Source: JAGXRK01 sp963714415 (GTDB lineage Bacteria; Bacteroidota; Ignavibacteria; Ignavibacteriales; Ignavibacteriaceae). Taken from it: a stretch of DNA of 64,000 nucleotides. The DNA is taken from NCBI GenBank assembly GCA_963714415.1, contig CAVQOL010000005.1:62001-126000 (forward strand). The letters run 5' to 3'. The notes beneath the pieces are model-generated. The model did not search any database and was not told where the DNA came from. It saw nothing but the letters and a program-made list of their open reading frames with translations. Of the stretch, positions 55,277 to 64,000 are shown piece by piece (the first letter of the stretch is position 1; every line of letters starts with the position of its first letter). Position numbers and translations under genes: made by a program.

Positions 55277-57838
55277 CTATTTGATTTTTTTCCGTTGTTT
55301 AATCGGCAATTTGAAATATCTTGTTCCATCATATTGATAAAATGCGTTAGCGACTGCAGCAGCCGTTGGAACTAATCCAATCTCACCAACTCCTTTAACT
55401 CCGTAAGGACCATGAGGATCGGGAACTTCAATCCCTTTTACGACAATATTTGGAGTTTCCTTTGCTCTTAGAATACCGCATTTTCTGAGTTTTGTACTTT
55501 TAGGAATACAATTCTCTAATTCAAGTTCCTCTGAAATAGCATATCCTAATCCCATATGGATTGAACCTTCAATCTGTCCCTCAAAGAGCACTGGATTAAT
55601 TATCTTACCCGCATCGTGTGCCGCATATACGGTATCAATCTTGCCTTCATCATTTAAAACAACAACCTGAGTTGCATAACTATACGAATAGTGAGTGATA
55701 ATTTCATCAACATCAGCGCCTGGTTTTGTAGTCCAGTTGCACACCCATTCACCCGAGTAAACATTTCCTGCAAGCTGATCTAAAGATTTAGATAAAAGAT
55801 CTTCTTTTAATTTCTTACAGGCATTTGATATTGAATTACCTATTATTGAAGTAGCTCTTGAGGCTGTTGTCATTCCTGCTGTTGCTTTTGCTAGAGTATC
55901 AACTTGTACTTCAACAATTGAGGGATCAATTTTTGTTTCGTGACATAGAAATTGAACTGCCATAGTATTTACACCCTGACCCATTTCTGTCCAGCCATGA
56001 TGAAGAATTATTTTGGTTGGTGAAACAATTTCAATTTTAACTTTTCCTTCATCCAACATTCCATTTCCAATACCAGTGTTTTTTATGCCGCATGCAATTC
56101 CAGCATATTTTTCGTTTTGAAAAACTTCTTTCAGAGCAATCAAAGTCTGCCTGACACCACTTCCTTTATTAATAATTTGTCCGGTTGAAGTCATATCGCC
56201 TTCTTTAAGTGCATTATCATAACGAAACTGCCAGCGATCAAAATCTCCTTGCTCACATAGATCATCTATGCAGCTCTCAATTGCAAATGTAACCTGATTA
56301 ACTCCAAAGCCTCTCATCGCACCGCAAGGCAAATTATTTGTATAAACAGCTTTGCTCATAATATCTACGTTTGGAATGTGATATGGACCTGTTGCGTGAC
56401 CCGCGGCTCTTTCAAGAACCTTTGCACCAACTGAAGCGTAAGCACCAGTATCACCAAGTATATCAGCTTTGAGTATCGTTAGCTTTCCATCTTTATTACA
56501 GCCAACAGTATATTTCATTCTCATAGGATGACGTTTTGGGTGCATCCTGATTGATTCATCTCTATTTAAAGATACTTTTACCGGACGCTTTAATATATGT
56601 GAAAAAAGTGCAGCATGCCCTTGAACTGTTAAATCTTCCTTTCCCCCAAAACCACCACCATTAGGAACTAAAATAACCCGAACCTGTTCAAGAGGAAGAT
56701 TTAATATTTTTGCAATTTGTTTTTGATCTTCATAAACACCCTGACCCTGCGATAAAACTTCAACTCCTGTTTCGGTTGTTCGAGCGATTGAACATTCCGT
56801 TTCCAAATATCCGTGTTCAATCATTTGAGTATAATATGTTCCTGATGAAATAAAAGCTGCTTTATCAAATGCATGTTCAGCATCGCCTCGGTTAATATAA
56901 ATTTCAGATAACAAATTTCCTTTTGAGTGAATCTTAGGTGAGTTCTCTTGCAAAGAAGTTTCCGGATCTGAGATTGGTTTGAGGATTTCATAATTTACTT
57001 CAATCTTATTAACAGCTTCACGAGCAATTTCTTCGGTTTTGGCTACAACTCCTGCAAGAACATCACCAACGTATCTTGTTTCTTCTCCTGCTTGAATCAT
57101 TAAAGGCCAGTCGGGGACAATAAGTCCGGAAAATCTCTCACCTGGGATGTCGCTTGCTGTAAGTATTTTTATTACACCGGGAATTTTTTCTGCTTTCTGA
57201 ATATTTAGTGAAATAACTTTTGCTCTTGGATGATCACTAAATTTTAAAACTCCAAATAACATCCCGGGAAATTTAATATCTGCTACGAAAGGACTAATTC
57301 CTAGTGCTAGTTTATCTGAATTGTATTTAGGATGACTTCCTCCAACCGTTGCTTCATTTTTTGGTTTTGGTATTTCTCTATTATTCCTGATGGCTTCAGC
57401 AGCATATTCAATAGCATCAATAATTTTTTTGTAACCTGTGCATCGGCAAAGATTTGGTGTTAAAGCTTTTTGAATTTCACTCCGGCTTGGACTAGGACTC
57501 GACTCAAGTAAAACTTTTGCTTGCATAACAATTCCGGGAGTACAAAATCCACACTGTACACCGCCTTTTTGAACGAAAGCATTAACAATTGTTCTTTGGA
57601 TGTATTCTTCAATTCCTTCAGTTGTAATGACGATGCCATTTGCGACTTTTTTCATTGGAATAACACATGACAGAACAGATTTCTTATTTAACTCAACAGT
57701 ACAGCTTCCGCAAGCAGCTTGAGGTGCACACCCATCTTTTGCTGAAATAATTCCTTCAACATTTCTCAAATACTTTAACAGCGATAATTCCGGATCGCCG
57801 TTATATTCTTTTTGAACTCCGTTCAATACGAATTGCAT
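55277..57838 (-). CDS. xdhD: Molybdenum hydroxylase of selenium-dependent XDH/XdhD type
   Basis: The 853-residue protein fuses two parts. Residues about 1-160 bind two [2Fe-2S] clusters: Cys37, Cys43, Cys46, Cys58, then GVQCGFCTPG and NLCRCTG. Residues from about 170 form the molybdopterin domain: GGGFGGKEDLTVQGHAALF, MHPKRHPMRMKYT, NLPCGAMRGFGVNQ, GIGNGMLDEGKVKI, GWTEMGQGVNTMA and the catalytic GVGEIGL. The FAD subunit is absent, as in the XdhD group. The family hydroxylates purines; the substrate here is unproven. It lies 3 bases after the ygfK C-terminal frame and is the last subunit of xdhC-ygfK-xdhD. Confidence 0.92.
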   Translation of the reverse strand: MQFVLNGVQKEYNGDPELSLLKYLRNVEGIISAKDGCAPQAACGSCTVELNKKSVLSCVIPMKKVANGIVITTEGIEEYIQRTIVNAFVQKGGVQCGFCTPGIVMQAKVLLESSPSPSRSEIQKALTPNLCRCTGYKKIIDAIEYAAEAIRNNREIPKPKNEATVGGSHPKYNSDKLALGISPFVADIKFPGMLFGVLKFSDHPRAKVISLNIQKAEKIPGVIKILTASDIPGERFSGLIVPDWPLMIQAGEETRYVGDVLAGVVAKTEEIAREAVNKIEVNYEILKPISDPETSLQENSPKIHSKGNLLSEIYINRGDAEHAFDKAAFISSGTYYTQMIEHGYLETECSIARTTETGVEVLSQGQGVYEDQKQIAKILNLPLEQVRVILVPNGGGFGGKEDLTVQGHAALFSHILKRPVKVSLNRDESIRMHPKRHPMRMKYTVGCNKDGKLTILKADILGDTGAYASVGAKVLERAAGHATGPYHIPNVDIMSKAVYTNNLPCGAMRGFGVNQVTFAIESCIDDLCEQGDFDRWQFRYDNALKEGDMTSTGQIINKGSGVRQTLIALKEVFQNEKYAGIACGIKNTGIGNGMLDEGKVKIEIVSPTKIILHHGWTEMGQGVNTMAVQFLCHETKIDPSIVEVQVDTLAKATAGMTTASRATSIIGNSISNACKKLKEDLLSKSLDQLAGNVYSGEWVCNWTTKPGADVDEIITHYSYSYATQVVVLNDEGKIDTVYAAHDAGKIINPVLFEGQIEGSIHMGLGYAISEELELENCIPKSTKLRKCGILRAKETPNIVVKGIEVPDPHGPYGVKGVGEIGLVPTAAAVANAFYQYDGTRYFKLPIKQRKKIK

Positions 57839-57841
57839 AAT

Positions 57842-58480
57842 CTAATTACTCTTAAAAATTGATAAATCTTTCAGATTGTTGAATAGAAAATACATTTGTG
57901 TAGCACTTTCTAATACAATTTCACAATCTGAATTTGATTTACTTATAATATTTTGAATAGAAAAATCTGTTTTATCAAATTGAATTTCTACTTCGTTCGA
58001 TTCATATATCACCATCTCTTCTTTGAATAAAAGTTTTTCAATGTGACCGTTCGATTTATATTCAATTTTATTTTTACTAGCAAAATAGCAGTTATCTTCT
58101 TCAGCAAGACTTTTCTTGGTTAGGCAAAATCGCGGCTTAATCTTGTACGGTGCCCCATTAGTCGGGCAGAAAGTGTTACAATTCCCACATTCATTACAGA
58201 AATCAGCAATATTTATTATCTGAATTGATTGAGTCAAATTAAAGTAATCTGATACATATGATTTTATTTTATTCTTCGATTTAATAATTCTATAAATCGG
58301 TATTTTATTTTCTTCTGCTGGGAAAGACATGTTAGATAGATTAGGGCAAACACCGACACAGGTGTTGCAAACATCATCACAGAATAAACACCTTTGTGCA
58401 TCGTGTACCGCATTAGCATCATCCAGCCCTGGATGAACTAGGTCAAAGTTTTTTCGATCATTAAGTTTCATTTCTGGCAT
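57842..58480 (-). CDS. Separate C-terminal frame of YgfK (4Fe-4S domain), produced by tandem duplication
   Basis: The 212 residues start at an internal ATG (MPEMKLNDRKNFDLVHPG). They repeat the last ~125 residues of the main YgfK frame and then carry the true YgfK C-terminus (YKSNGHIEKLLFKEEMVIYE ... IFKSN). Cluster cysteines are retained: CLFCDDVCNTCVGVCPN and CNECGNCNTFCP. The 422-bp duplication is not a multiple of three, so this part is out of frame with the upstream gene and would need its own start. Whether it is expressed is unknown. Confidence 0.75.
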   Translation of the reverse strand: MPEMKLNDRKNFDLVHPGLDDANAVHDAQRCLFCDDVCNTCVGVCPNLSNMSFPAEENKIPIYRIIKSKNKIKSYVSDYFNLTQSIQIINIADFCNECGNCNTFCPTNGAPYKIKPRFCLTKKSLAEEDNCYFASKNKIEYKSNGHIEKLLFKEEMVIYESNEVEIQFDKTDFSIQNIISKSNSDCEIVLESATQMYFLFNNLKDLSIFKSN

Positions 58481-58912
58481 ACTGGGACCATATTTTTACT
58501 AGTAAAATAACAGTTATCTTCTTCAGCAAAACTTTTCTTGGTTAGGTAAAATCGCGGCTTAATCTTGTATGGTGCACCACTAGTTGGACAAAATGTATTA
58601 CAATTTCCACACTCATTACAGAAATCAGCAATATTTATTATCTGAATTGATTGAGTAAAATTTAAATAATCTGATACCTCTGATTTTATTTTATTCTTCG
58701 ATTTAATAATTCTATAAATTGGTATTTTATTTTCTTCTGTTGGGAAAGACATATTAGATAGATTAGGGCAAACACCAACACAAATGTTGCAAACATCATC
58801 ACAGAATAAACATCTTTGTGCATCGCGTACCGCATTAGCATCATCCAGACCAGGATGAACTAGGTTAAAGTTTTTTCGATCACTAAGTTTCATTTCTGGC
58901 ATACTGGGACCA
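58069..58912. repeat. Tandem duplication of 422 bp inside ygfK, about 7% diverged
   Basis: Copy 1 (58069-58490) and copy 2 (58491-58912) align end to end with an offset of exactly 422. By eye about 31 of 420 bases differ, many at third positions. Because 422 is not a multiple of three, the reading frame is broken at the junction (58490/58491). The divergence shows the copies are not a recent copying error. Either it is an old duplication or two strain haplotypes were joined in assembly. Confidence 0.85.
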
Positions 58913-61537
58913 AACTCCCGAAATGCTTGCTTTCTTAAATACTCAGCTTCTGTTAACCTAAGATTATTTTTTTTGTAAGAAGTTATTTCGGAATGACCTG
59001 TCTTTTTAATTATAGTCTCAGCAACTTTTTTACCATCTGCAATTGCGTTAATAAGTGAATCAGCTCCTCTTACAGCATCGCCGCCTGCAAATACATTTTG
59101 AATTTGAGTTTCATTTGTTAATGGATTTAGAATAAAGCTATCAAAAAAGTCTAGATCAATTTCTTGTCCGATCGCTGTTATGATATTATCAAACCTTAGA
59201 TCAAACTCGGAGGCAGGAATCGGTACAGGTCGTGGTCTTCCGCTTTCATCCAGCGATTTCAATTCCATCTTAATACACTTGAGGATAAGTGATTTATCAT
59301 CAAGCTGTTGAATTGAATCTGGGGCAGTTAATTCTAAAATGTTTATTCCTTCATCAAGCAATGCTTGAATTTCTTCCTGATCTGCAGGCATTTGTTTCTT
59401 TGTACGTCTGTAAATAACAGTTACATTGCCATCGCCAGATAATCTATTCGCAGTTCTGGCAGCATCGATTGCCGAATTACCACCTCCGATAACTGCAATG
59501 GATTTTCCAAGATTTAATTTTTCATTCCTCCGAACTTTTGAGAGAAAGCTTAATTGATCAATTACATTGGAAAGATTTTCACCATCAATATTTAACTTTT
59601 TATTTTTTTGTGCACCGACAGCTATGTAGATAAAATCACATTCATCTCTTAATTGATTAAAAAAAGTTTTTGTGACTTTATAATTAAAGTGAAAATTAAC
59701 ACCTAATGATTTTATCAGTTCAATATCAGCATTTATACTTTGTGCACTCAAACGAAAGATCGGGATTGAATCGGAAGCCATTCCGCCTGCAAAAGATTTA
59801 CTTTCATAAACATTAACTTGAAATCCTTCAAGAGCTAAAAAGTACGCGGCAGATAAACCGGAAGGTCCAGCTCCTATAACCGCAATTTTTGAATTTTTAT
59901 TTTTTTCAGTATTGAGTTTATAGGTGTTATCAAATTTTTCAGAAATAAATCTTTTTATTCCTCGAATTAATAACGGATTATCATAATTAATTCTTGTACA
60001 TTTTGCCTGGCATAAATGATCACAAACATTCCCGGTGATGTTTGGAAGGGGATTATCTTTTAAAATTACCTCATAAGCCTTTTCAAACTCACCAATGGAA
60101 GTGTAATACATATAATCCGGAACGTTTTGATCTACTGCACAGGATTCAATGCACGGTGCGTGAATACAATCGTACTGAGTAAGCTCTCGTTTTGTTTTAA
60201 TATTCGCGTATGGGAAAGAAGATTTTTTGTATGCTTTATTATTAACAACATGTGAAGCATATTTAGTTAAATTATCTGAAGCTGCATCAAATACGTTTTT
60301 ATTTTTATTGTTTTTACTGACAATAAATTCATCAATAGAACTGGAATTATTTTTGCTTAAGCTTTTTCTTATTTCATCCAGATATTGAATTAAACGCAAG
60401 TAGCCGCCGGGCTTAAGTAAATCAGAGCAAACTGTTATTGGTTTTAAATTGCAAGCCAAAGTATCTGATACATTGAAAGCATCAATTCCTGCTGAGAATG
60501 ATATATCAAGTTTTCCGTTAAAATCTTTTTGTAGTTTTTCAGCAAGATTTATACTTATCGGATGAAGTGCACGCCCGCTAGTATAAACCATTTTTTCACT
60601 ATTCGGCAGCCAATTTGTTTTATTAAGAGATTCAAGAGTGTTTGTAAGTTTTAAACTAAATTTAACTCCCGTTCTTGCTTGCCAATTCATCAAGATGCTG
60701 AATCATCTTGATTGCATCTTCATATTTCATGTCGTGTTCAAATGCTTCATCAGGAACAATAATATCATATCCTAGTTGATCATTCAAAATATGCCGCAGC
60801 TTTTCTGGACCTAGAAGAGTCGGATTTAATTTTATTGTTGTATGAAGTTTTCGTTCTTCAATTAAGTATGCTCCTATTTTCGATATCTCCTTGGGCGGAC
60901 AGCCATGCATAGTTGAGAGAGTAACATTATCAGAAATTTTAGGAGAAATTTTAATATCTCTAATCTGCGGATATAAAGATGAAAGAGATTGTATCTTTTC
61001 TTCCAATTCCGGTTTACAATTATTCATCTTATCCAAAAACCATTGGACATTCGGATTCATTATTCCTTTGTAATCGTAACCAACACTCATATTAAAAATG
61101 AAACCGTTTTCTTTTGTATCCCATCCAAATTTATGTCTCAATAAGTGAATAATTATCCAGGCGTTCAAATATTCATCAAAGGATTCTTGAATTTTCAGTT
61201 CTTGAGACCATTCACAATTATAACCTTCATCCTCCATATCAATACAAGGTTTTGTAACGTGAATTTCATCAAGCGTCTGAATGGTTTTTAATTCAATGTA
61301 CCTTGCCCCGCATAGCCATGAAAGAATAATATTTTGTGAAAGCTGTGTGTGCGGTCCCGCAGCAACACCAATCGGTGTTTCAAGAAGTTGCCCATAACGT
61401 TTCGTTCTGAAAGGATCGGATTCATTCGGAGTAAAAAAAAGATCTTTAGGTATTCCAAAAATCTTTCCTTCATTTTCATCATTCAGAATCCAGTTCAATA
61501 ATCTTTCTAAAGATAGTGTATAAAGTCTATCACTCAT
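58468..61537 (-). CDS. ygfK: YgfK-type FeS-flavoprotein (putative selenate/urate reductase subunit), frameshifted
   Basis: A fusion protein of about 1,020 residues in two frames. The N-terminal ~290 (61537-60662) are dihydropyrimidine-dehydrogenase-like: ETPIGVAAGPHTQLSQNII, YIELKTIQTLDE, STMHGCPPKEI and KLNPTLLG. Joining at an indel near 60675 continues with a cysteine-rich domain (CIHAPCIESCAV, NVCDHLCQAKCTR), FAD site IAVIGAGPSGLSAAYFLAL, NADPH site IAVIGGGNSAIDAARTANRL and AGGDAVRGADSLINAI. The cluster domain CLFCDDVCNICVGVCPN ... CNECGNCNTFCP follows. The frame ends early (58468) because of the 422-bp duplication. It follows xdhC by 6 bases. It is thought to pass electrons to or from XdhD-type enzymes. 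Confidence 0.88.
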
Positions 61538-61543
61538 TTATAG

Positions 61544-62496
61544 TCAGGTATTTTTTACTTTAATAATTTCGGCAGCGATGCTAACGGCAATCTCTTCCGG
61601 TGTTTCTGCTTCTATTTCAATTCCTATGGGTGTATGTACTTTCTTAAAAAGTTCTTTATCTACGCCATCCGCAAGTAATGCTTCGAATATAGTTTTAATT
61701 TTTCTTTGGCTTCCCATCATTCCAATGTACTTGACATTTTTATTAATAACAGATTTTAATGTATCCTTGTCACCTGCGTGCATTGGAGTAACAATTATTA
61801 TGTATGATCTTTCGCTTTCAATGATTCTGCTGCCAATATCTTCATAGTTTGTAATGATTATTTCATCAGCAAAATTATTTTGTTCAATTGTAAACACATC
61901 TTCACGATGATCAAAAACTACAACATAAAAACCTAATGATTTCATGATCCGTGATACAGCCAAACCAACGTGCCCGCCGCCTGCAATGTAAGAAATTAAT
62001 GGAAGTCCAATGTTTTCTTTATAATTCCAATCCTCATCAGATTTATAAGTGAAAGAAATTGGATGCATATTGTCTGTTGCTTTATATTCAATACTCTTAG
62101 GTGAGATAATTAATTCGTTGTTTCGTTTTTCACTTATTGATGATAAAATACTTTCAATTAGTGTTGTTTGAGTTTTATCAATTACAGAAAAGATAATTGT
62201 CTGATAACCACCGCAGATTAAACCGGATTTTTCAAATTTAGTATTATCTGAATGGTGAAGTTTTTTAATTAACTTAGATTCATTTCCTAAAAGAAGATCA
62301 AGTGCATACTCAATCATATCTTTTTCCATTATCCCGCCGCCGATAGTACCAAACATTCTGCATCTTCGGTTACAGCCATCTTAAATCCCTGTCTTCCCGG
62401 AGAAGAATTAGAAGATTCGGTAACAACGAGTAACACAGCTTTTTTATCTGAGATAATCGTTTTTAATATAAATTTCCAGAGTTCAGTTTCTTTCAT
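61544..62496 (-). CDS. xdhC: XdhC/CoxI family Mo-cofactor maturation protein, frameshifted
   Basis: It inserts or sulfurates the molybdenum cofactor for XDH-type enzymes. The main frame (62356-61544) has GTIGGGIMEKDMIEYAL, GLPLISYIAGGGHVGLAVSRIMKSLGF (Rossmann fold), YIIIVTPMHAGDKDTLKSV, VKYIGMMGSQRKIKTI and HTPIGIEIEAETPEEIAVSI. Upstream codons from the ATG at 62496 (ELWKFILKTIISDKKAVLLV, SSPGRQGFKMAV) supply the missing N-terminus in another frame, so one indel lies near 62350. Its total is about 317 residues. The start is 8 bases from the end of the recombinase gene. Confidence 0.88.
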
Positions 62497-62504
62497 CGCA
62501 TTGT

Positions 62505-63344
62505 TTAGATATCCAGCAGATCAGCAGGACTCTTTATTTTATTTATAGAATGTGAACTTATGTGAGTATATATCTGAGTGGTTTCAATTCTTTTGTGTCC
62601 TAATAGTTCCTGAATATACCTGATGTCGTTCCCATCATCCAATAAGTGTGTTGCAAAACTATGCCTAAGCGTGTGTACAGTTGCTTTTTTATTTATGTTT
62701 GCTTTGGCGAGCGCCTGCTTTAATATTGATTGAACACTTTTAGCGCTGTATTGATCTCTTTTCTGACCTTCAAATAAATATTTTTTTGGTTTGTAAACTA
62801 CAAAATATTGGCGTAGAATGGATAATAATTTAGCAGATAGCATAACATACCTGTCTTTATTTCCTTTTCCCTTATGTATGTGAATTCTCATCGCTTCCGA
62901 ATCAATATCGTTGACTTTTAAGTTGATGACTTCACCAAGTCTTAAACCAGACGCGTAAATTGTCAGCAGAATTGCTTTATGTTTTAAATTATTTGTTACA
63001 TTAATAAGTTTCTTAATATCATTTCTTGAAAGCACTGTTGGAAGAGATTGCGATTTTCGAAATTTAATGTTCAAGGAATCAGGTACCGCTTCCAGCAATA
63101 CATTCTCGTACAAATACCTGATAGCTGCCACAAACAGTTTCATGGATGAATTAGAATAACCCAGCTGTTTACAATTGTATAAGAAGCTGCTGATTTCTTT
63201 TGAGGTAACCTCCTTTACCTCGTTAAACTGCAGGTAGTCCAGAAATTTATTTATGGCTGATTGGTAAGATTTTACTGTTTGGGCAGAGTAACCAGAAATT
63301 TCCAGTTTCCTTCTAAACCTTTCATTCAAATCTTGTCTTTTCAT
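62505..63344 (-). CDS. Tyrosine recombinase (XerC/D-like)
   Basis: A 279-residue tyrosine recombinase: N-terminal SAM-like arm (GYSAQTVKSYQSAINKFLDYL) and catalytic residues Arg135 (SGLRLGEV), Lys160 (HKGKGNKDR), His224/Arg227 (HTLRHSF), His250 (LLGH) and Tyr259 (QIYTH). It lacks the IntI insertion seen at 1044-2045, so it is not an integron integrase. It is placed in the middle of a molybdenum-hydroxylase operon, 8 bases upstream of xdhC and in the same direction. Intact and probably acquired; the partner site is not identified. Either mobility of the operon or a separate small element could explain it. Confidence 0.92.
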   Translation of the reverse strand: MKRQDLNERFRRKLEISGYSAQTVKSYQSAINKFLDYLQFNEVKEVTSKEISSFLYNCKQLGYSNSSMKLFVAAIRYLYENVLLEAVPDSLNIKFRKSQSLPTVLSRNDIKKLINVTNNLKHKAILLTIYASGLRLGEVINLKVNDIDSEAMRIHIHKGKGNKDRYVMLSAKLLSILRQYFVVYKPKKYLFEGQKRDQYSAKSVQSILKQALAKANINKKATVHTLRHSFATHLLDDGNDIRYIQELLGHKRIETTQIYTHISSHSINKIKSPADLLDI

Positions 63345-63468
63345 ACTTTATGTATTATTTTACGGTTAAAACGTAGTAATAAGTTAAAACAAACCACTAA
63401 TAAAACTCAAATATTCGTTTGTTGAGAAGTTGTGTGGCATATCAGAGAATAATTTTAGCTGAAAGATA

Positions 63469-63642
63469 ATGACTATGACAAAGAAGAAAATAAATTATAA
63501 GGTATTTATTCCAGGCGGTACAGCATTAATTGGTCTCGGTGTTGTCTTTATGGCAGCAGTGAATTTAGCAATGGGGATAGTATTCATTTTAGCTGGTATC
63601 TCATTGCTGGCTATAGGTATTGTTAACAGATCAAAAGAATAA
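63469..63642 (+). CDS. Small two-helix membrane protein (57 residues)
   Basis: An ATG at 63469 (or 63475) gives MTMTKKKINYKVFIPGG, then two hydrophobic stretches rich in Gly, Ala and Leu (TALIGLGVVFMAAVN; MGIVFILAGISLLAIGIV) ending NRSKE. A basic N-terminus and short tail fit an inner-membrane peptide. It faces away from the recombinase, within the gap before the last gene. No family is recognised. Confidence 0.55.
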   Translation: MTMTKKKINYKVFIPGGTALIGLGVVFMAAVNLAMGIVFILAGISLLAIGIVNRSKE

Positions 63643-63907
63643 AAAACAGAAAAGCATTGCAGTACTTAGAGATTTATGATTCAACTTCTGATCTATGTTA
63701 TTTAATTTCCTATGTTTCAATTCTTATTACATTGTATTTAGTTGACATTAAACAAAACAATATCAAAAGGAAATACGCCACACAACAAGCTAATAAACCC
63801 AATACCTTTTAACGTACTTTTTAAATAGTTCCTGGCAGGTTTTACAAATTCACATTTCATTAATAATTTCAGGTAAATAAACCGGTACTGAGTTTATCAG
63901 CCGAACG

Positions 63908-64000
63908 TTATGCTCCAACATTCTTTTCAACTCTACTATAAAGATTCATCAATACTTTCTCAGGTGTAATCGGAGCAGTAATTTCAAATTTCTTTTCCGG
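63908..64000 (-). CDS. 3' end of a gene, probably a molybdenum hydroxylase subunit
   Basis: The frame enters from the right edge and ends at a TAA at 63908. The last 30 residues include TAPITPEKVLMNLYSRVEKN, the kind of tail (LTPEKVL) at the end of xanthine-dehydrogenase-type molybdopterin subunits. The same direction as xdhC-ygfK-xdhD supports this. Too little is visible for a firm identification. Confidence 0.4.
   Translation of the reverse strand, partial: PEKKFEITAPITPEKVLMNLYSRVEKNVGA

Noticed and set aside
58119..58125. GTTAGGC core-like word inside ygfK
   Set aside because: It is coding sequence, the matching word in the duplicate copy is part of the same gene, and no palindromic partner core is present.

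Overview
The window is AT-rich DNA from a Gram-negative bacterium with an outer membrane. It carries Kdo synthesis genes (kdsA, kdsD), the lptC-lptA-lptB export set, several outer-membrane beta-barrel proteins, a beta-helix lipoprotein and a C69 dipeptidase. The protein style (AmgK-RapZ fusion, paired sodium symporters, PD40 propeller, many genes with weak Shine-Dalgarno signals) points to the Bacteroidota/Ignavibacteria side of the FCB group. That placement is inference; no rRNA gene is present.

Layout. 1-2.4 kb: an integron integrase (intI) with an attI-like core site and one gene cassette ending in an attC-like site. 2.4-8 kb: a duplicated two-gene unit (sodium:solute symporter plus a 70-residue membrane protein), separated by a GIY-YIG nuclease gene set among palindromic intergenic repeats. 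8.1-13.8 kb: a pstS-porin-pstC-pstA-pstB-phoU phosphate-uptake operon preceded by a possible Pho box. 14.6-19.2 kb: kdsA-kdsD-lptC-lptA-lptB, converging on a MurU-like nucleotidyltransferase and an AmgK-RapZ fusion. 21-34.6 kb: envelope, peptidase and repair-type genes, then fur and feoAB. 35-40 kb: a small protein paired with a catalytically degenerate SNF2-like ATPase, then a dipeptidase. 40-62.5 kb: a purine/urate-type catabolic region: a PLP enzyme, a cyclic amidohydrolase (hydA/hyuA type), ssnA, ygeY, ygeW, a threonine-synthase-like gene and mocA on the plus strand, and xdhC-ygfK-xdhD on the minus strand. 62.5-64 kb: a XerD-like recombinase, a tiny membrane protein and the 3' end of another gene, probably a molybdenum hydroxylase.

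How the genes fit together. The ygeY/ygeW/ssnA/hydA/ygfK/xdhD set is the group linked to anaerobic breakdown of urate and related purines. Mo-hydroxylase and FeS-flavoprotein subunits would carry out the redox steps, MocA and XdhC would mature the molybdenum cofactor, amidohydrolases would open the rings, and YgeW would recover carbamoyl phosphate. The canonical last enzyme, YgeX, is not seen; two other fold-type-II PLP enzymes sit in the cluster instead.

Two things stand out. First, integron biology is not confined to the intI locus: an S41 peptidase gene ending in a good attC-like site has been inserted, reversed, exactly at the stop codon of the threonine-synthase-like gene. Second, many conserved genes carry single-base frameshifts (the pst/phoU operon and the ssnA-hydA-ygeY stretch are worst), and ygfK carries a 422-bp tandem duplication whose copies differ at about 7% of bases. 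The frameshifts may be assembly errors or real decay; the sequence alone does not decide. No tRNA, rRNA or CRISPR array was recognised.
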